From: DATKCA01 sp035544675
GTDB taxonomy: Bacteria > Acidobacteriota > Thermoanaerobaculia > Gp7-AA8
Length of the DNA: 11,872 bases
Direction of reading: 5' to 3'
Assembly: GCA_035544675.1 (NCBI GenBank)
Contig: DATKCA010000238.1
Location: 1-11,872, forward strand
Part shown: positions 1-7,883 of the stretch, piece after piece
Position numbering within the stretch: position 1 is the stretch's first letter
Layout of the letters: every line of letters starts with the position of its first letter
Notes under the pieces: generated by a model
The model's input: only the letters and a program-made list of their open reading frames with translations
What the model was told of the DNA's origin: nothing
The model's database searches: none
Position numbers and translations under genes: made by a program

Positions 1-1477
1 CGTGGGCGGGGCCGTTCAGCACCTCGCCGGTCGTCTTGAAGCGCGAGCCGTGGCACGGGCAGTCCCACGTCCGCTCGGCGTCGTTCCACGCCACGTCGCA
101 GCCCATGTGCGTGCACACGGGCGACAGCGCGTGAAGCGTGCCGGCGTCATCGCGATGCACGGCCAGCTTGCGGCCACCGACCGACACGATCTTCCCTTCT
201 CCCGGCTTCACATCGGCAACGTCCTTCGTCTCGACGTTGCTGCGCACCAGGCGATCCATGATCATCCGGCGCGGATAGTCGACGTTCTCGGAGATGAAGT
301 CCTTGATGGCGCCGCGCGCGTGAACGCGCTTCCAGTCGAAGAGCTCCGCCCACGCGTTCTCGCGCCCCGTGATCAGATCGGCGCAGATCATCGCGCCGGC
401 CGTTCCGAACGTCATCCCCTGTCCCGCGTAGCCGGTCGAGACATAGATGTTGCCGGAGCGGCCGATGTAGGGCAGGCCATCGACCGGGTCGATCACCTGA
501 CCTGACCACCGGTAACGCGGCTGCTGCGGTCCGAAGTGCTCGTCGACGTACTGCTGCAGGCCGGTGAAGCACTTCTCGGTGTCGGCTTCCTGCCCGACCT
601 TGTGGTCCGAGCCGCCCACGATCATGAACTCGCCTTCGCCGGTCTCCTGCCAGCGGGTGTAGTGATACGGCTCGGCGGTGTCCCAGAAAAGCCCGTCGGG
701 ATGGGCGCCCTTCGATGGATAGGCCATCGCGTACGTGCGGTACGCGGCATCTTTCACGTGCAGCGTGGTGAAGCTGACGATGGGGACGTTGGTGGCCTGA
801 ATGACCGCGCCCGCGGTGAGCTTGCCGCCATCGGTCTCGATGACGCACGGCTCGCCGTCCTCGATGCCGCGCACGTGCGTCCGCTCGAAGAGGAAGCTGC
901 CGTCGCCATGGATGCGCGCCGCGAGGCCGGCCAGGTACTCCTGCGGATGAAACTGGGCCTGATTCTCGAAGAGGACGCCGCCGCGAATCGCGAACGGCAG
1001 CGGAACCTCGCTGACGTATTTCGCGGCCAGCCCCGCTTCGGCCGCGGCCTGGGCCTCGCGCTTCACTTCGGCGACGAAGCTGCGTTTCTCCGTGTAGAGG
1101 TAACCGGGCACCCGTTTGAAACGGCACTGGATCGCGAACTCATGGACGAGCTGCGCGATCTGCTCGATCGAGGCGCGGCTGGCCTGAGCGACGAGCCGCG
1201 CTGCCTCCTTGTCGAACACTCTGGCGATGAAGTAGTAGCGCGCATCCACCGCCTCGGTGATGTGCGCGGTGGTGTTCCCGGTCTCGCCTCCCCCCACCCG
1301 CTCCTTCTCGATGACCGCCACGGTCCTGCCGCGCTGCTTGAGCAGGACTGCCGCGGTGAGGCCGGTGATTCCCGCGCCGACGATCGCCACGTCGACGTGC
1401 AGGCCGTCGCGGCGCAGCGGCTCGTGTCGAGGCGCAGGACTGCTTTCCAACCAGAGAGAGGTCGTGTGCGGTTCCAT
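1..1477 (-). CDS. FAD-dependent oxidoreductase with C-terminal Rieske [2Fe-2S] domain (3' end cut by window edge)
   Basis: The minus-strand frame is open from ATG 1477 to the window edge (492 codons, no stop). Translation shows an N-terminal Rossmann FAD site, AIVGAGITGL (residues 31-40, GxGxxG), followed by VIEKERVGGGETGNTTAHIT, typical of DAO-family amine/glycine oxidase-like flavoproteins. The C-terminal part of the FAD domain has STGYAGQGMTFGTAGA (347-362). A Rieske domain follows, with CTHMGC (455-460) and CPCHGS (473-478). Predicted cluster ligands are C455, H457, C473 and H476, with C460 and C475 placed for the usual disulfide. Proteins of this layout are about 510-520 aa, so probably only some 20-30 residues are missing. 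The start is secure: an in-frame TGA lies two codons upstream. No clear Shine-Dalgarno is seen. The substrate is unknown. It is divergent from the KGG stress gene. The family call is sure; the reaction is not. Confidence 0.93.
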   Translation of the reverse strand, partial: MEPHTTSLWLESSPAPRHEPLRRDGLHVDVAIVGAGITGLTAAVLLKQRGRTVAVIEKERVGGGETGNTTAHITEAVDARYYFIARVFDKEAARLVAQASRASIEQIAQLVHEFAIQCRFKRVPGYLYTEKRSFVAEVKREAQAAAEAGLAAKYVSEVPLPFAIRGGVLFENQAQFHPQEYLAGLAARIHGDGSFLFERTHVRGIEDGEPCVIETDGGKLTAGAVIQATNVPIVSFTTLHVKDAAYRTYAMAYPSKGAHPDGLFWDTAEPYHYTRWQETGEGEFMIVGGSDHKVGQEADTEKCFTGLQQYVDEHFGPQQPRYRWSGQVIDPVDGLPYIGRSGNIYVSTGYAGQGMTFGTAGAMICADLITGRENAWAELFDWKRVHARGAIKDFISENVDYPRRMIMDRLVRSNVETKDVADVKPGEGKIVSVGGRKLAVHRDDAGTLHALSPVCTHMGCDVAWNDAERTWDCPCHGSRFKTTGEVLNGPAH

Positions 1478-1632
1478 GCCGATTCAGACGGTGGGTGAGC
1501 AAAAACTGTGCTGAAAAAAGACGGCGGAAACTGCGTCAAAACGGGCACATTTCGTGAAGCGCTCTCATCCTGCCTCACCGCGGTCTTTCGCAGTTCCACG
1601 CAGTACTCAAATTTCCCGGAGGAGACAAGCAG
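1478..1632. promoter_or_regulatory. Divergent intergenic region between Rieske oxidoreductase and KGG stress gene
   Basis: This 155-bp gap must hold both 5' regions. On the plus side a strong ribosome-binding site, GGAGGAG (1618-1624), lies 8 nt before the KGG start codon. A GGAAAC at 1526-1531 could be an ECF-type -35 box, but no convincing -10 follows. On the minus side TTGACG (1539-1534) is a fair sigma70 -35, with only a poor TTTCAG 17 nt further on. The region is less GC-rich than the genes, with an A/T run near 1513-1518. No repeat is seen. The promoter assignments are weak guesses; only the ribosome-binding site is clear. Confidence 0.4.
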
Positions 1633-2121
1633 ATGGCCAACACCAGCAAACGCGGTTTTGCATCGATGGACCGGAGCAAACAGCGTGAGATTGCCAGCAA
1701 GGGCGGAAGGGCTGCACACGCCAAGGGCACAGCTCACGAATTCACTTCTGACGAGGCACGTGTCGCTGGCCGCAAAGGCGGAGAAGCCGTAAGCCGCGAC
1801 CGCGCCCACATGTCAGCAATCGGCCGCGAGGGCGGTCACAGCCGCGGCGCGCGCGCCCGCGCGGCACAGCCGGCACCTTCCACAAACACGGGAAACCGGA
1901 GCGCCAGCACGAGCTCCCAGCCATTCCGGCCGGCCAACGATGAGCGCGGCGTATCCGCCGGCGCGTCCTACGGCGCGCAGGAGCGCAGCAGCAGCGATCG
2001 CGGACAAGAGCGCGGATACAGCGGATCGCCCGATCGAGACCGAGACCGCTCCCGGAATGAGCAGCGGGGTGGCGACACGCCCTCCGGCAACGGTCCGTTC
2101 GCGGGCCGCGACGAGATCTGA
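1633..2121 (+). CDS. KGG-motif general stress protein (GsiB/YciG-like) with disordered basic/Ser-rich tail
   Basis: This 162-aa protein opens with RGFASMD (residues 7-13), then three glycine-repeat units: ASKGGRAAH (21-29), AGRKGGEAVS (45-54) and IGREGGHSRG (63-72). This is the KGG, or stress-induced bacterial acidophilic repeat, signature. Small hydrophilic proteins of this group (Bacillus GsiB, E. coli YciG) accumulate in general, desiccation or acid stress and are thought to act as hydrophilin-like protectants. From residue 73 on the sequence is low-complexity (A, S, R, Q, G, D), with an RDRDRDRSR-like stretch near 135-141 and no predicted fold, so the tail is about as long as the conserved part. 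There is no signal peptide or membrane segment, so it should be cytosolic. A good GGAGGAG ribosome-binding site fixes the start. It converges on the FAD/Fe-S dehydrogenase gene, with a palindromic repeat starting 4 nt after its stop. Confidence 0.9.
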   Translation: MANTSKRGFASMDRSKQREIASKGGRAAHAKGTAHEFTSDEARVAGRKGGEAVSRDRAHMSAIGREGGHSRGARARAAQPAPSTNTGNRSASTSSQPFRPANDERGVSAGASYGAQERSSSDRGQERGYSGSPDRDRDRSRNEQRGGDTPSGNGPFAGRDEI

Positions 2122-2124
2122 GGC

Positions 2125-2217
2125 GTCATCCCGGGCGTAGCGAGGGATCTAGGGCGCGTGGGCGGCGGGATGGAGCCACTCGACCCGCCCGGATCCCTCG
2201 CTCACGCTCGGGATGAC
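2125..2217. repeat. Palindromic intergenic repeat, family 1 copy A (probable bidirectional terminator)
   Basis: The arms are about 25 nt: 2125-2149, starting GTCATCCCGGGCGTAGCGAG, and 2192-2217, ending CGCTCGGGATGAC. They are near-perfect reverse complements (one substitution and one extra base). The roughly 42-nt centre is itself GC-rich with weak dyad symmetry. It lies between two convergent genes. Its right arm supplies the TGA stop (2204-2202) and last residues of the dehydrogenase. The position suggests a bidirectional terminator or an mRNA 3'-end stabiliser of REP/MITE-like origin. A second copy lies at 5172-5262. Confidence 0.85.
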
Positions 2218-5156
2218 TTCTGCGCCATGCGCAGCACTTCCGCGATGTGCAGCGGATGCCGCCCCGTGGCCTGGGCGATCTGCTCGCGGCAACTGAATCC
2301 GTCCGCGATGATCAGCGCGTCCGCATCCGCCTCGCGCACCGCGGGAAGGATCACCCGCTCGCCGACCTTCATCGAGATCTCGTAATGATCGCGCTGGAAG
2401 CCGAATGCGCCAGCCATCCCGCAGCAGCCGGAGTCGGGATGCTCCACCTCCAGCCCCATCTTCCGCATCACCTCATCCTCGGCATCGAACAGCATCACGG
2501 CCTTGTGATGGCAATGCGCCTGGACCATCGCCTTCCTGCGCAATTGCGGAATCGGGAACGCGTCGCCCTCGCGCTGAATGAACTGCGTCAGGGTGAGCGA
2601 GGACTCGGCCAGGCGCTTCGCATAGTCGTCGCGCGGAAATAGATTCAGCAGCTCGTCGCGAAAGACGGACACGCAGCTCGGCTCGAGGCCGGCCACCAGC
2701 GTTCCCCGATCGAGCTCCGGACGCAGCGCCGTGAGCGTCTCGCGGAGCAGCCGCTTCGCCATCCCCAGGAATCCCCAGTCGTAGAGCGGACGGCCGCAAC
2801 AGAGCCGCTTCTCCGGAATGACGACCTGGTAGCCCGCGGTCTCGAGGACCTCCGCCGCGGCGAGCGCGGTCTGCGGGAAGAAGTGGTTGTTGAACGTGTC
2901 CGGCCACAGCATCACGCGCTTCGCGCCCGGCCTCTCTAGCGGCTTGAACTGCTGGCGGAACGTCTTCCGCGCGAATACCGGCAGCCGTCGCTGCGATGCG
3001 ATCCCGCCGATCTGCTTGAGTCCGGGCATGCGCATGAACGCGTTCGCCAGGCGCGGCGCGTGGGACGCAAGACCCGCCCACCAGTAGATCCATCCCATCG
3101 TGTACGCGGGCAGCGGGCGGAGGCGGCCGGCGTAGTAGTGCGACAGAAACTCCGCCTTGTACGTGGCGACGTCGACGCCGGTCGGGCAATCGCCCTTGCA
3201 GCCTTTGCACGCCAGGCAGAGATCGAGCGCCTCCTTCACGGTCTCGTTGCGCCATGTCGCCGCCACCCGTTCCCCCTGGAACATCTCGAACAGCAGGTGC
3301 GCGCGCCCGCGAGTGGAGTGCTCCTCCTCGCGCGTGACCTGGTAGCTGGGGCACATCGTGCCGCCGTCGAGGCGGCGGCAGCGTCCGACGCCGACGCAGC
3401 GCATCACGGCGCGGCTCATCAGTCCCTTGTCGTCTTCGTAGTGAAAATGAGTCTTCGGCTCCCACGGCGCGTAGCTCGCGCCGAGGCGGAGGTTCTCGTC
3501 GGGCTCGTAGGGGGTGATGAGTTTTCCGGGATTCATCTTCCATTCGGGATCCCACAGCGACTTGAACTCGCGGAAGGCCTCCATCAGCTCGGGGCCGAAC
3601 ATCTTCCCGAGCAGAGCGCCGCGCGCCTGCCCGTCGCCATGCTCGCCGGAGAAGGAGCCGCCGTACGATGCGACCAGGTCCGCAGCGTCATCGAGGAAGG
3701 CCCGGAACTTCGCGATGCCGGGCTTGCTCTGGAGGTCGAAGTTCGTGCGCGTGTGCACGCAGCCCTCCCCGAAGTGGCCATAGAGATCGCCGCCGAACTC
3801 ATGCCGCTCGAGCAGCTTGCGGAGATCGCGCAGGTATCCGCCGAGCTTCTCCGGCGCGACCGCGGCGTCCTCCCACCCTTCCCACATCGGCGGCCGTCCC
3901 GGCACGTGAGCGGTCGCGCCGAGGCCCGACTCGCGCACGGCCCAGACCATGCGTTCCTGCTTCCTGGTCTCCATCAGCTTCAGGGAAGGTGCATTCGGCA
4001 GCCGCGACAACGCGTCCATCAGCCGGCGCGCCTCGTCGTCGGCCTGCTGTTGTGTCTCGCCGCCGAACTCGATGAGCAGCCAGCCGCTCCCGGGCGGCAG
4101 CAGCGCCACCCCCTCGGGATGCAGCCGCTGGGCGCGCATGTCGCTCACCAGCAGATCGTCGAAGCCTTCCAGGCCGATCGGCTTGAACTCGAGAATGCTC
4201 GGAACGGCGTCCGCGGCCACGTAGACGTTCTCGTAGCCGGCCACCACGAGCGCGCGCGCGGGCGGGCTGTAGACGAGGCGGCACTTCGCCTCGAGCACGA
4301 CCACGCACGTGCATTCCGATCCGACCAGCGCGCGCGCCACGTTGAATCCGTTCTCCGGAAGCAGCTCGTCCAGGTTGTAACCGGAGACACGGCGCGGGAT
4401 GTTCGGAAAGCGCACGCGCACGAGGCCGGCGTACTGGTCGCGGATCCTTTTCAGGCCCGCGTAGATCCCGCCTCGCCGCCCCCCCTCGGCGATGATCCGC
4501 TCCAACTCCTCCTCGCTCGTCCGTCCGACCCTCATCCGGTGGCCGTCGTAGGTGAGGATCTCCAGCTCTTCGATGTTGTCGACCGTCTTCCCGGCCATCA
4601 GACCGTGCACGCCGCAGGAGTTGTTGCCGATCATTCCGCCCAGCGTGCACTGCGCGTGGGTGGCGGGATCGGGGCCGAACGTGAGGGTGTGCTTCTCCGC
4701 CGCGGCGCGCAGGTCGTCGAGGACGATGCCCGGTTGCACGCGTGCGAACTTCTCGCGCGGGTTCATCTCCACGATGCCGTTCATGTACTTCGACATGTCC
4801 ATGACCACGGCCACGTTGCAGCACTGGCCGGCCAGACTCGTCCCGGCGCCGCGGGCCAGGATCGGTGCGCCGAACTTCCGCGCCAGCGCCACGGTCGCGA
4901 TCACGTCGTCGACGTCGCGGGGAAGCACGACGCCGATCGGAACCTGGCGGTAGTTCGACGCGTCGGTCGAGTAGAGCGCGCGCGATCCGTCGTCGAATCG
5001 CACCTCGCCCTTCGTCTCGCGCCGCAGGGCTGCTTCCAGCCCCGCGGCGTCGACGTTCAGTCTCTGCAGACGATCCGAGTGCTCGAACCGCGGCCGAATG
5101 GGGCGATCAGGATGGGGAAACTCAACCGGCGGGAAGCGTCGGAACTCTTTGCTCAC
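2202..5156 (-). CDS. Single-chain FAD-linked / 4Fe-4S D-2-hydroxyacid dehydrogenase (GlcD-GlcF fusion, YdiJ-like)
   Basis: This 984-aa protein fuses a PCMH-type flavin dehydrogenase to an iron-sulfur electron-transfer half. Visible in order (from GTG 5156): VVLPRDVDDV (76-85) and RGAGTSLAG (102-110) of the FAD-binding domain; NNSCGVHGLMAGKT (178-191); GEHGDGQARG (504-513) of the FAD-oxidase C domain; a first cluster site with C587, C593 and C602-P in the CVGVGRC...MCP spacing typical of YdiJ; a classical CLACKGCKGDCP (647-658); and two CCG-domain motifs, LCCGRP (785-790) and GCCGMAGAFG (910-919). Family members oxidise D-lactate, glycolate or D-2-hydroxyglutarate and pass electrons to the respiratory chain; E. 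coli YdiJ (about 1018 aa) is the closest architecture I know. An upstream in-frame TTG at 5231 would add 25 residues read from repeat B, so I reject it. No ribosome-binding site is visible before GTG 5156. Substrate is inferred only. Confidence 0.93.
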   Translation of the reverse strand: MSKEFRRFPPVEFPHPDRPIRPRFEHSDRLQRLNVDAAGLEAALRRETKGEVRFDDGSRALYSTDASNYRQVPIGVVLPRDVDDVIATVALARKFGAPILARGAGTSLAGQCCNVAVVMDMSKYMNGIVEMNPREKFARVQPGIVLDDLRAAAEKHTLTFGPDPATHAQCTLGGMIGNNSCGVHGLMAGKTVDNIEELEILTYDGHRMRVGRTSEEELERIIAEGGRRGGIYAGLKRIRDQYAGLVRVRFPNIPRRVSGYNLDELLPENGFNVARALVGSECTCVVVLEAKCRLVYSPPARALVVAGYENVYVAADAVPSILEFKPIGLEGFDDLLVSDMRAQRLHPEGVALLPPGSGWLLIEFGGETQQQADDEARRLMDALSRLPNAPSLKLMETRKQERMVWAVRESGLGATAHVPGRPPMWEGWEDAAVAPEKLGGYLRDLRKLLERHEFGGDLYGHFGEGCVHTRTNFDLQSKPGIAKFRAFLDDAADLVASYGGSFSGEHGDGQARGALLGKMFGPELMEAFREFKSLWDPEWKMNPGKLITPYEPDENLRLGASYAPWEPKTHFHYEDDKGLMSRAVMRCVGVGRCRRLDGGTMCPSYQVTREEEHSTRGRAHLLFEMFQGERVAATWRNETVKEALDLCLACKGCKGDCPTGVDVATYKAEFLSHYYAGRLRPLPAYTMGWIYWWAGLASHAPRLANAFMRMPGLKQIGGIASQRRLPVFARKTFRQQFKPLERPGAKRVMLWPDTFNNHFFPQTALAAAEVLETAGYQVVIPEKRLCCGRPLYDWGFLGMAKRLLRETLTALRPELDRGTLVAGLEPSCVSVFRDELLNLFPRDDYAKRLAESSLTLTQFIQREGDAFPIPQLRRKAMVQAHCHHKAVMLFDAEDEVMRKMGLEVEHPDSGCCGMAGAFGFQRDHYEISMKVGERVILPAVREADADALIIADGFSCREQIAQATGRHPLHIAEVLRMAQKSSRA

Positions 5157-5171
5157 GCCGGAGAGTCTAAA

Positions 5172-5262
5172 GTCATCCCGAGCGCAGCGAGGGTTCGGGG
5201 TGAAATGGAGGTGCGAATTCGTGCCGCCCAACCCCCGGATTCCTCGCTACGCTCGGAATGAC
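5172..5262. repeat. Palindromic intergenic repeat, family 1 copy B
   Basis: The left arm begins at 5172 with GTCATCCCGAGCGCAGCGAG and the right arm (5242-5262) ends CTACGCTCGGAATGAC. They pair with a few mismatches and match copy A (2125-2217) over about 22 nt per arm. Total length (91 against 93 bp) is almost the same as copy A, though the centres differ. It fills the gap between the HEAT-repeat gene stop (4 nt away) and the dehydrogenase start (15 nt away), both on the minus strand. It could end or stabilise the sigma-operon transcript. No target-site duplication is seen. Confidence 0.83.
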
Positions 5263-5266
5263 ACCG

Positions 5267-6457
5267 CTAGTTCTTCAACAGCTCCATCAGATACTCCGTC
5301 GCCTCCTCGTTTCCGATGAGCGACAGATTCCGAATGATCGACTTCCTGAGCGCCGGATCCTTCTCCTTCTTCGCCAGCGAGATGAGCCCGCTCGAATTCG
5401 ACTGGAGGAAGAGTCCCTGAAGGACCGCCTTGCGCACAGCGGCGTTCGGGTTCGTCTCGTAGAGAGTCACGAGAAGCGGTCCCGTTTTCCCGCCCATCAA
5501 ACCGAGGTTCTTGATGGCGGCGACCTTGAGCTCGGGCACGGCTTCCGTGCGTGCGATCTCGGCCAGCTTCTCCGCGTTTCCGCCGATGAACATGGCCTTG
5601 ATGATGTCCTCGCGCACGTCGATCGATCGTTCGTTGGCGTAGAGCGCGCTGAGCTCGTTGCGGGCGCCCATCACTCCCAGCTGCCTCACGGCACTGGAGC
5701 GCAACTCCTCGTCGGCCTCGGTCTTGGCGAGTGCGAGCAACCGGCCGCTGTCGCCGGAAATCATGTAGGCCTTGAGAATCGACTTCTTGACGTTCGGATC
5801 GTTCGACGAGGTGTAGACCTCCTGGAGGATGCGGCGGCTCTGCTCCCCTCCGCTGATGCCGAGGTACCGGAGAGCTTTCGACTGTAGTTCGGGCTGGGAG
5901 CCATCACGGGCGATCCGGCCCAGAATCTCCAGGCCGCGAGGCGAGCTGGACTGGCTGAGGATGAACAGCGCCTTGTCCTTCACCCTGGCCGGCTGCTTGC
6001 CGGCGATGATCTGTTCCAGCAGCGGGACGGCGCGTTCCGGGTCGGTGTGCATCAGGCCGTTGACGGCCATGAGCTTCACGTCCTCGTCGGAGATGTCCTC
6101 CGGCTCGACCCGCTGGCCGGACGATTGCCGGATCTCGACCTCGAGCGCCTTGCCGTCGGTTGCCCACTTGCTCCTGGCAAAGTTGTTCTGCAGCTCCAGC
6201 AGAGTGGCCAGCGCCTCGGGGCGCTGACCCATCTTGTTCTGCGAATAGGCCAGCCAATACGTGGCCGCCGCGGCGTTCGACAATTTCATGGCGGCCACGC
6301 GACGGAACTTGTCGGCGGCGGAACGCCACTCCTGGTCGTCGAGCGCGACGGTGGCTTCCTCGTAGAGCGAGCGCTCGCGCTCGGAGCGGTTCTGAGCGGC
6401 CAGCGGGTGGACCGCCAGGATCAATGCAAGCAGTGCGAATGCGATACGTGTCTTCAT
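5267..6457 (-). CDS. Exported HEAT-repeat protein with TPR-like N-terminus, third gene of the sigma operon
   Basis: This 396-aa protein starts at ATG 6457, behind a clear GAGGAG ribosome-binding site. The start gives a proper signal peptide (MKTRIAFALLALILAVHPLAAQ, cleavage near AAQ/N). An upstream in-frame start at 6508 would bury that signal. Residues 25-110 contain helix pairs resembling TPR/YfiO-type units (LYEEATVALDDQEWRSAADK, then ATYWLAYSQNKMGQRPEAL). From about 120 to the end there are around eight HEAT-like helical repeats of 31-37 residues with a recurring ALR-LG or AIKNLGLMG core (for example 195-202, 256-264, 314-322, 374-382). It is probably periplasmic and should be a protein-binding scaffold; no catalytic motif is seen. 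It sits 10 nt after the anti-sigma stop, so it is very likely co-transcribed and translationally coupled. It may sense or bind an envelope component for the sigma pathway (inference). Confidence 0.9.
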   Translation of the reverse strand: MKTRIAFALLALILAVHPLAAQNRSERERSLYEEATVALDDQEWRSAADKFRRVAAMKLSNAAAATYWLAYSQNKMGQRPEALATLLELQNNFARSKWATDGKALEVEIRQSSGQRVEPEDISDEDVKLMAVNGLMHTDPERAVPLLEQIIAGKQPARVKDKALFILSQSSSPRGLEILGRIARDGSQPELQSKALRYLGISGGEQSRRILQEVYTSSNDPNVKKSILKAYMISGDSGRLLALAKTEADEELRSSAVRQLGVMGARNELSALYANERSIDVREDIIKAMFIGGNAEKLAEIARTEAVPELKVAAIKNLGLMGGKTGPLLVTLYETNPNAAVRKAVLQGLFLQSNSSGLISLAKKEKDPALRKSIIRNLSLIGNEEATEYLMELLKN

Positions 6458-6467
6458 GGTCTCCTCG

Positions 6468-7253
6468 TCAGAGTGTCTCCGCGTACGGAAGAGGGGTTTC
6501 GTTGACACCCTTCCCCTGCGCGCTGATGACCCTCACTTTGAACAACAGTCCCTTCGTTTCGATGCGGCGCTGCAGGCTGGCCAGCCTCTTCCTGTCGATC
6601 GTCCGGCCGGCGTGCGACAGCTCGGTGAGAACGGGCTCCAGCTCCGACAGCACCGCGGCAATGCGCTCGTCACCCCGGGTCAGCGCCGCCTGGCGGTACA
6701 GCCGGTTCGCGGCGACGAGATCCCCGGCGCGCCGGGCCTGTTCGGAGTTGTCGAGCCGGTTGTTCGGCCTGGCGTTGACGACCTCGAGGAGTACCCGCTC
6801 CGAGGAGTCGAGGTGATCGCTGACGACAAGGAGCAGGAAGCGGTCGGACTGATCCGCCTCCGACGGCGCCTCCTCGACGACGGCCATGGAGGTGGAAGCA
6901 GGAGCAGCAGGCGCGGACGCCGTCACGGTGACCGGCAGTGATTCGGGCCGCGAGCGCCACAGAAGTCCTGCGAAGAACGCCATGGCCAGCGCCGCGGCGA
7001 CCGCCGCGTAAGATGACCACGACAGGCGGCGGGCGCTGCCCAGCTTCCAGCGCAGCCTCCTCCATACTTCCTCGCCGTAGTCTTCGCCGCGACCCGGCAC
7101 AGGCAGCGTCTTCACGAGGGAGAGCACCCGCGCCAGCGTGTCGTACTGGGCGCGGCATTCCGCGCACTCCCGCAGGTGGTCGCCCGCGGAGGCGGGCGCA
7201 TCGGCGTCGTGGTAGTAGTGCGATACGAGCTGTTCTTCGTTCAGGTGTTGCAT
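6468..7253 (-). CDS. Transmembrane anti-sigma factor with zinc-finger (zf-HC2 type) N-terminus
   Basis: This 261-aa protein begins with an anti-sigma zinc-binding segment, HLRECAEC (H26, C30, C33 as Hx3Cx2C, with H12 or H15 as a possible fourth ligand). This is the pattern of cytoplasmic ZAS domains that hold ECF sigma factors. One membrane helix follows at about 81-99 (SYAAVAAALAMAFFAGLLW), then an Ala/Pro/Ser-rich linker (110-125). The roughly 130-residue outer domain is mostly helical and charged, including SDRFLLLVVSDHLDSSERVL (136-155) and ELEPVLTELSHAGR (204-217), and its fold is not recognised. The start overlaps the sigma reading frame by 13 nt, the usual coupled arrangement that matches sigma and anti-sigma amounts. 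Known family members release their sigma after regulated proteolysis or a conformational change; the signal here is unknown. Confidence 0.9.
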   Translation of the reverse strand: MQHLNEEQLVSHYYHDADAPASAGDHLRECAECRAQYDTLARVLSLVKTLPVPGRGEDYGEEVWRRLRWKLGSARRLSWSSYAAVAAALAMAFFAGLLWRSRPESLPVTVTASAPAAPASTSMAVVEEAPSEADQSDRFLLLVVSDHLDSSERVLLEVVNARPNNRLDNSEQARRAGDLVAANRLYRQAALTRGDERIAAVLSELEPVLTELSHAGRTIDRKRLASLQRRIETKGLLFKVRVISAQGKGVNETPLPYAETL

Positions 7254-7819
7254 GAGGCCGACCTCACAAGGGGCTCCAGCGAGTCGCGAAGCTTCCGCAC
7301 CGCGCGGAAGATCGTGTGTTTCGCCGCGTTGACCTGGATTCCAAGGGTCCTCCCGATCTCATCCACCGGCATGCCTTCGAAGTGGCGAAGGACGAATGCC
7401 GTGCGCTCGTTCCCGGAGAGGCGGTCGAGCGCGGCCACGACGTGCTTCTGCAGCTCCGCGCTGAGCAGAAGGCGGTCCGGCCGTGGGTCCGTCGTTTCGA
7501 TCGTTGAGCTCATCATGTCGTCCTCGTCGCTGACGCGGTGCCTGTCGTGGCGGCCGCGCGAGCGCAGCAGATCGAGCGAACAGTTGATGGCGATGCGGTG
7601 CAGCCAGGTGCCGAAGTTCGCGCGCTCCTCGAACCTGCCCAGCTGCCGGTAGGCTTTGAGGAACGTTTCCTGGACCACATCGTCGGCATCGTGCTCGTTT
7701 CCTGTCATGCGGTAGGCAACCCGGAAGATGGTCCGGCTGTGCTGCTCGACGAGCAGTCGGAACGCCTCGGCGTCGCCGCCTCGAGCCCGGCTGACCGTCA
7801 TCAGATCCGCCATCTCCAT
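7241..7819 (-). CDS. RNA polymerase ECF sigma factor (RpoE-like)
   Basis: This 192-aa protein has both sigma domains. Region 2 spans about 17-86, with DADDVVQETFLKAY (44-57, region 2.2, core binding) and ANFGTWLHRIAINCSLDLLR (67-86, region 2.4, -10 recognition). Region 4 spans about 121-180, with LSGNERTAFVLRHFEGMPVD (134-153) and a helix-turn-helix, EIGRTLGIQVNAAKHTIFRA (154-173). An acidic linker (97-112) separates them; there is no region 3, as expected for ECF factors. ATG 7819 is taken as the start, but ATG 7813 and ATG 7801 are in frame and possible. If the promoter at 7830-7858 is right, the 7819 start would be almost leaderless. It is first in an operon with its anti-sigma factor and the HEAT protein, probably autoregulated. 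Confidence 0.95.
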   Translation of the reverse strand: MEMADLMTVSRARGGDAEAFRLLVEQHSRTIFRVAYRMTGNEHDADDVVQETFLKAYRQLGRFEERANFGTWLHRIAINCSLDLLRSRGRHDRHRVSDEDDMMSSTIETTDPRPDRLLLSAELQKHVVAALDRLSGNERTAFVLRHFEGMPVDEIGRTLGIQVNAAKHTIFRAVRKLRDSLEPLVRSASCNT

Positions 7820-7829
7820 CTCGAACTGC

Positions 7830-7859
7830 TTAGACTCGGAAAGTCGCGCATGGTTAGGT
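7830..7859 (-). promoter_or_regulatory. Candidate autoregulatory ECF promoter of the sigma operon
   Basis: On the minus strand ACCTAACC (7859-7852) is followed after exactly 16 nt by GTCTAA (7835-7830). GTCTAA resembles the RpoE-group -10 box, and 16 nt is a normal ECF spacer. The box is mirrored at 7884-7913 on the other strand with the same spacing. A transcript would begin near 7823, leaving almost no leader before ATG 7819. That favours either a leaderless message or a start at 7813 or 7801, and it is the main doubt. The two ACCTAACC copies could instead be an operator dyad. Confidence 0.55.
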
Positions 7860-7883
7860 CGGAGCGGGTAACGCGGTGTTGCA

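Noticed and set aside
536..1498. A 320-codon plus-strand frame and several minus-strand frames over 147-1809
   Set aside because: They overlap the Rieske/FAD gene, which is conserved in another frame and open to the window edge; their translations have no recognisable domain.
5141..5170. GGAACT followed by GTCTAA on the plus strand, resembling an RpoE-type promoter
   Set aside because: The spacing is 18 nt, it points into the 3' end of convergent genes, and its upstream box does not match the ACCTAACC pair near the sigma gene.
5157..5231. 25-residue N-terminal extension of the dehydrogenase from TTG 5231
   Set aside because: It is translated from the family 1 repeat (NPRCARDDF is repeat-derived), so it is not conserved protein.
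3060..5261. A 733-codon open frame on the plus strand opposite the dehydrogenase
   Set aside because: It is antisense to a gene with unmistakable FAD and Fe-S motifs, its protein is His/Ala/Arg-rich without motifs, and long antisense frames are expected at this GC content.
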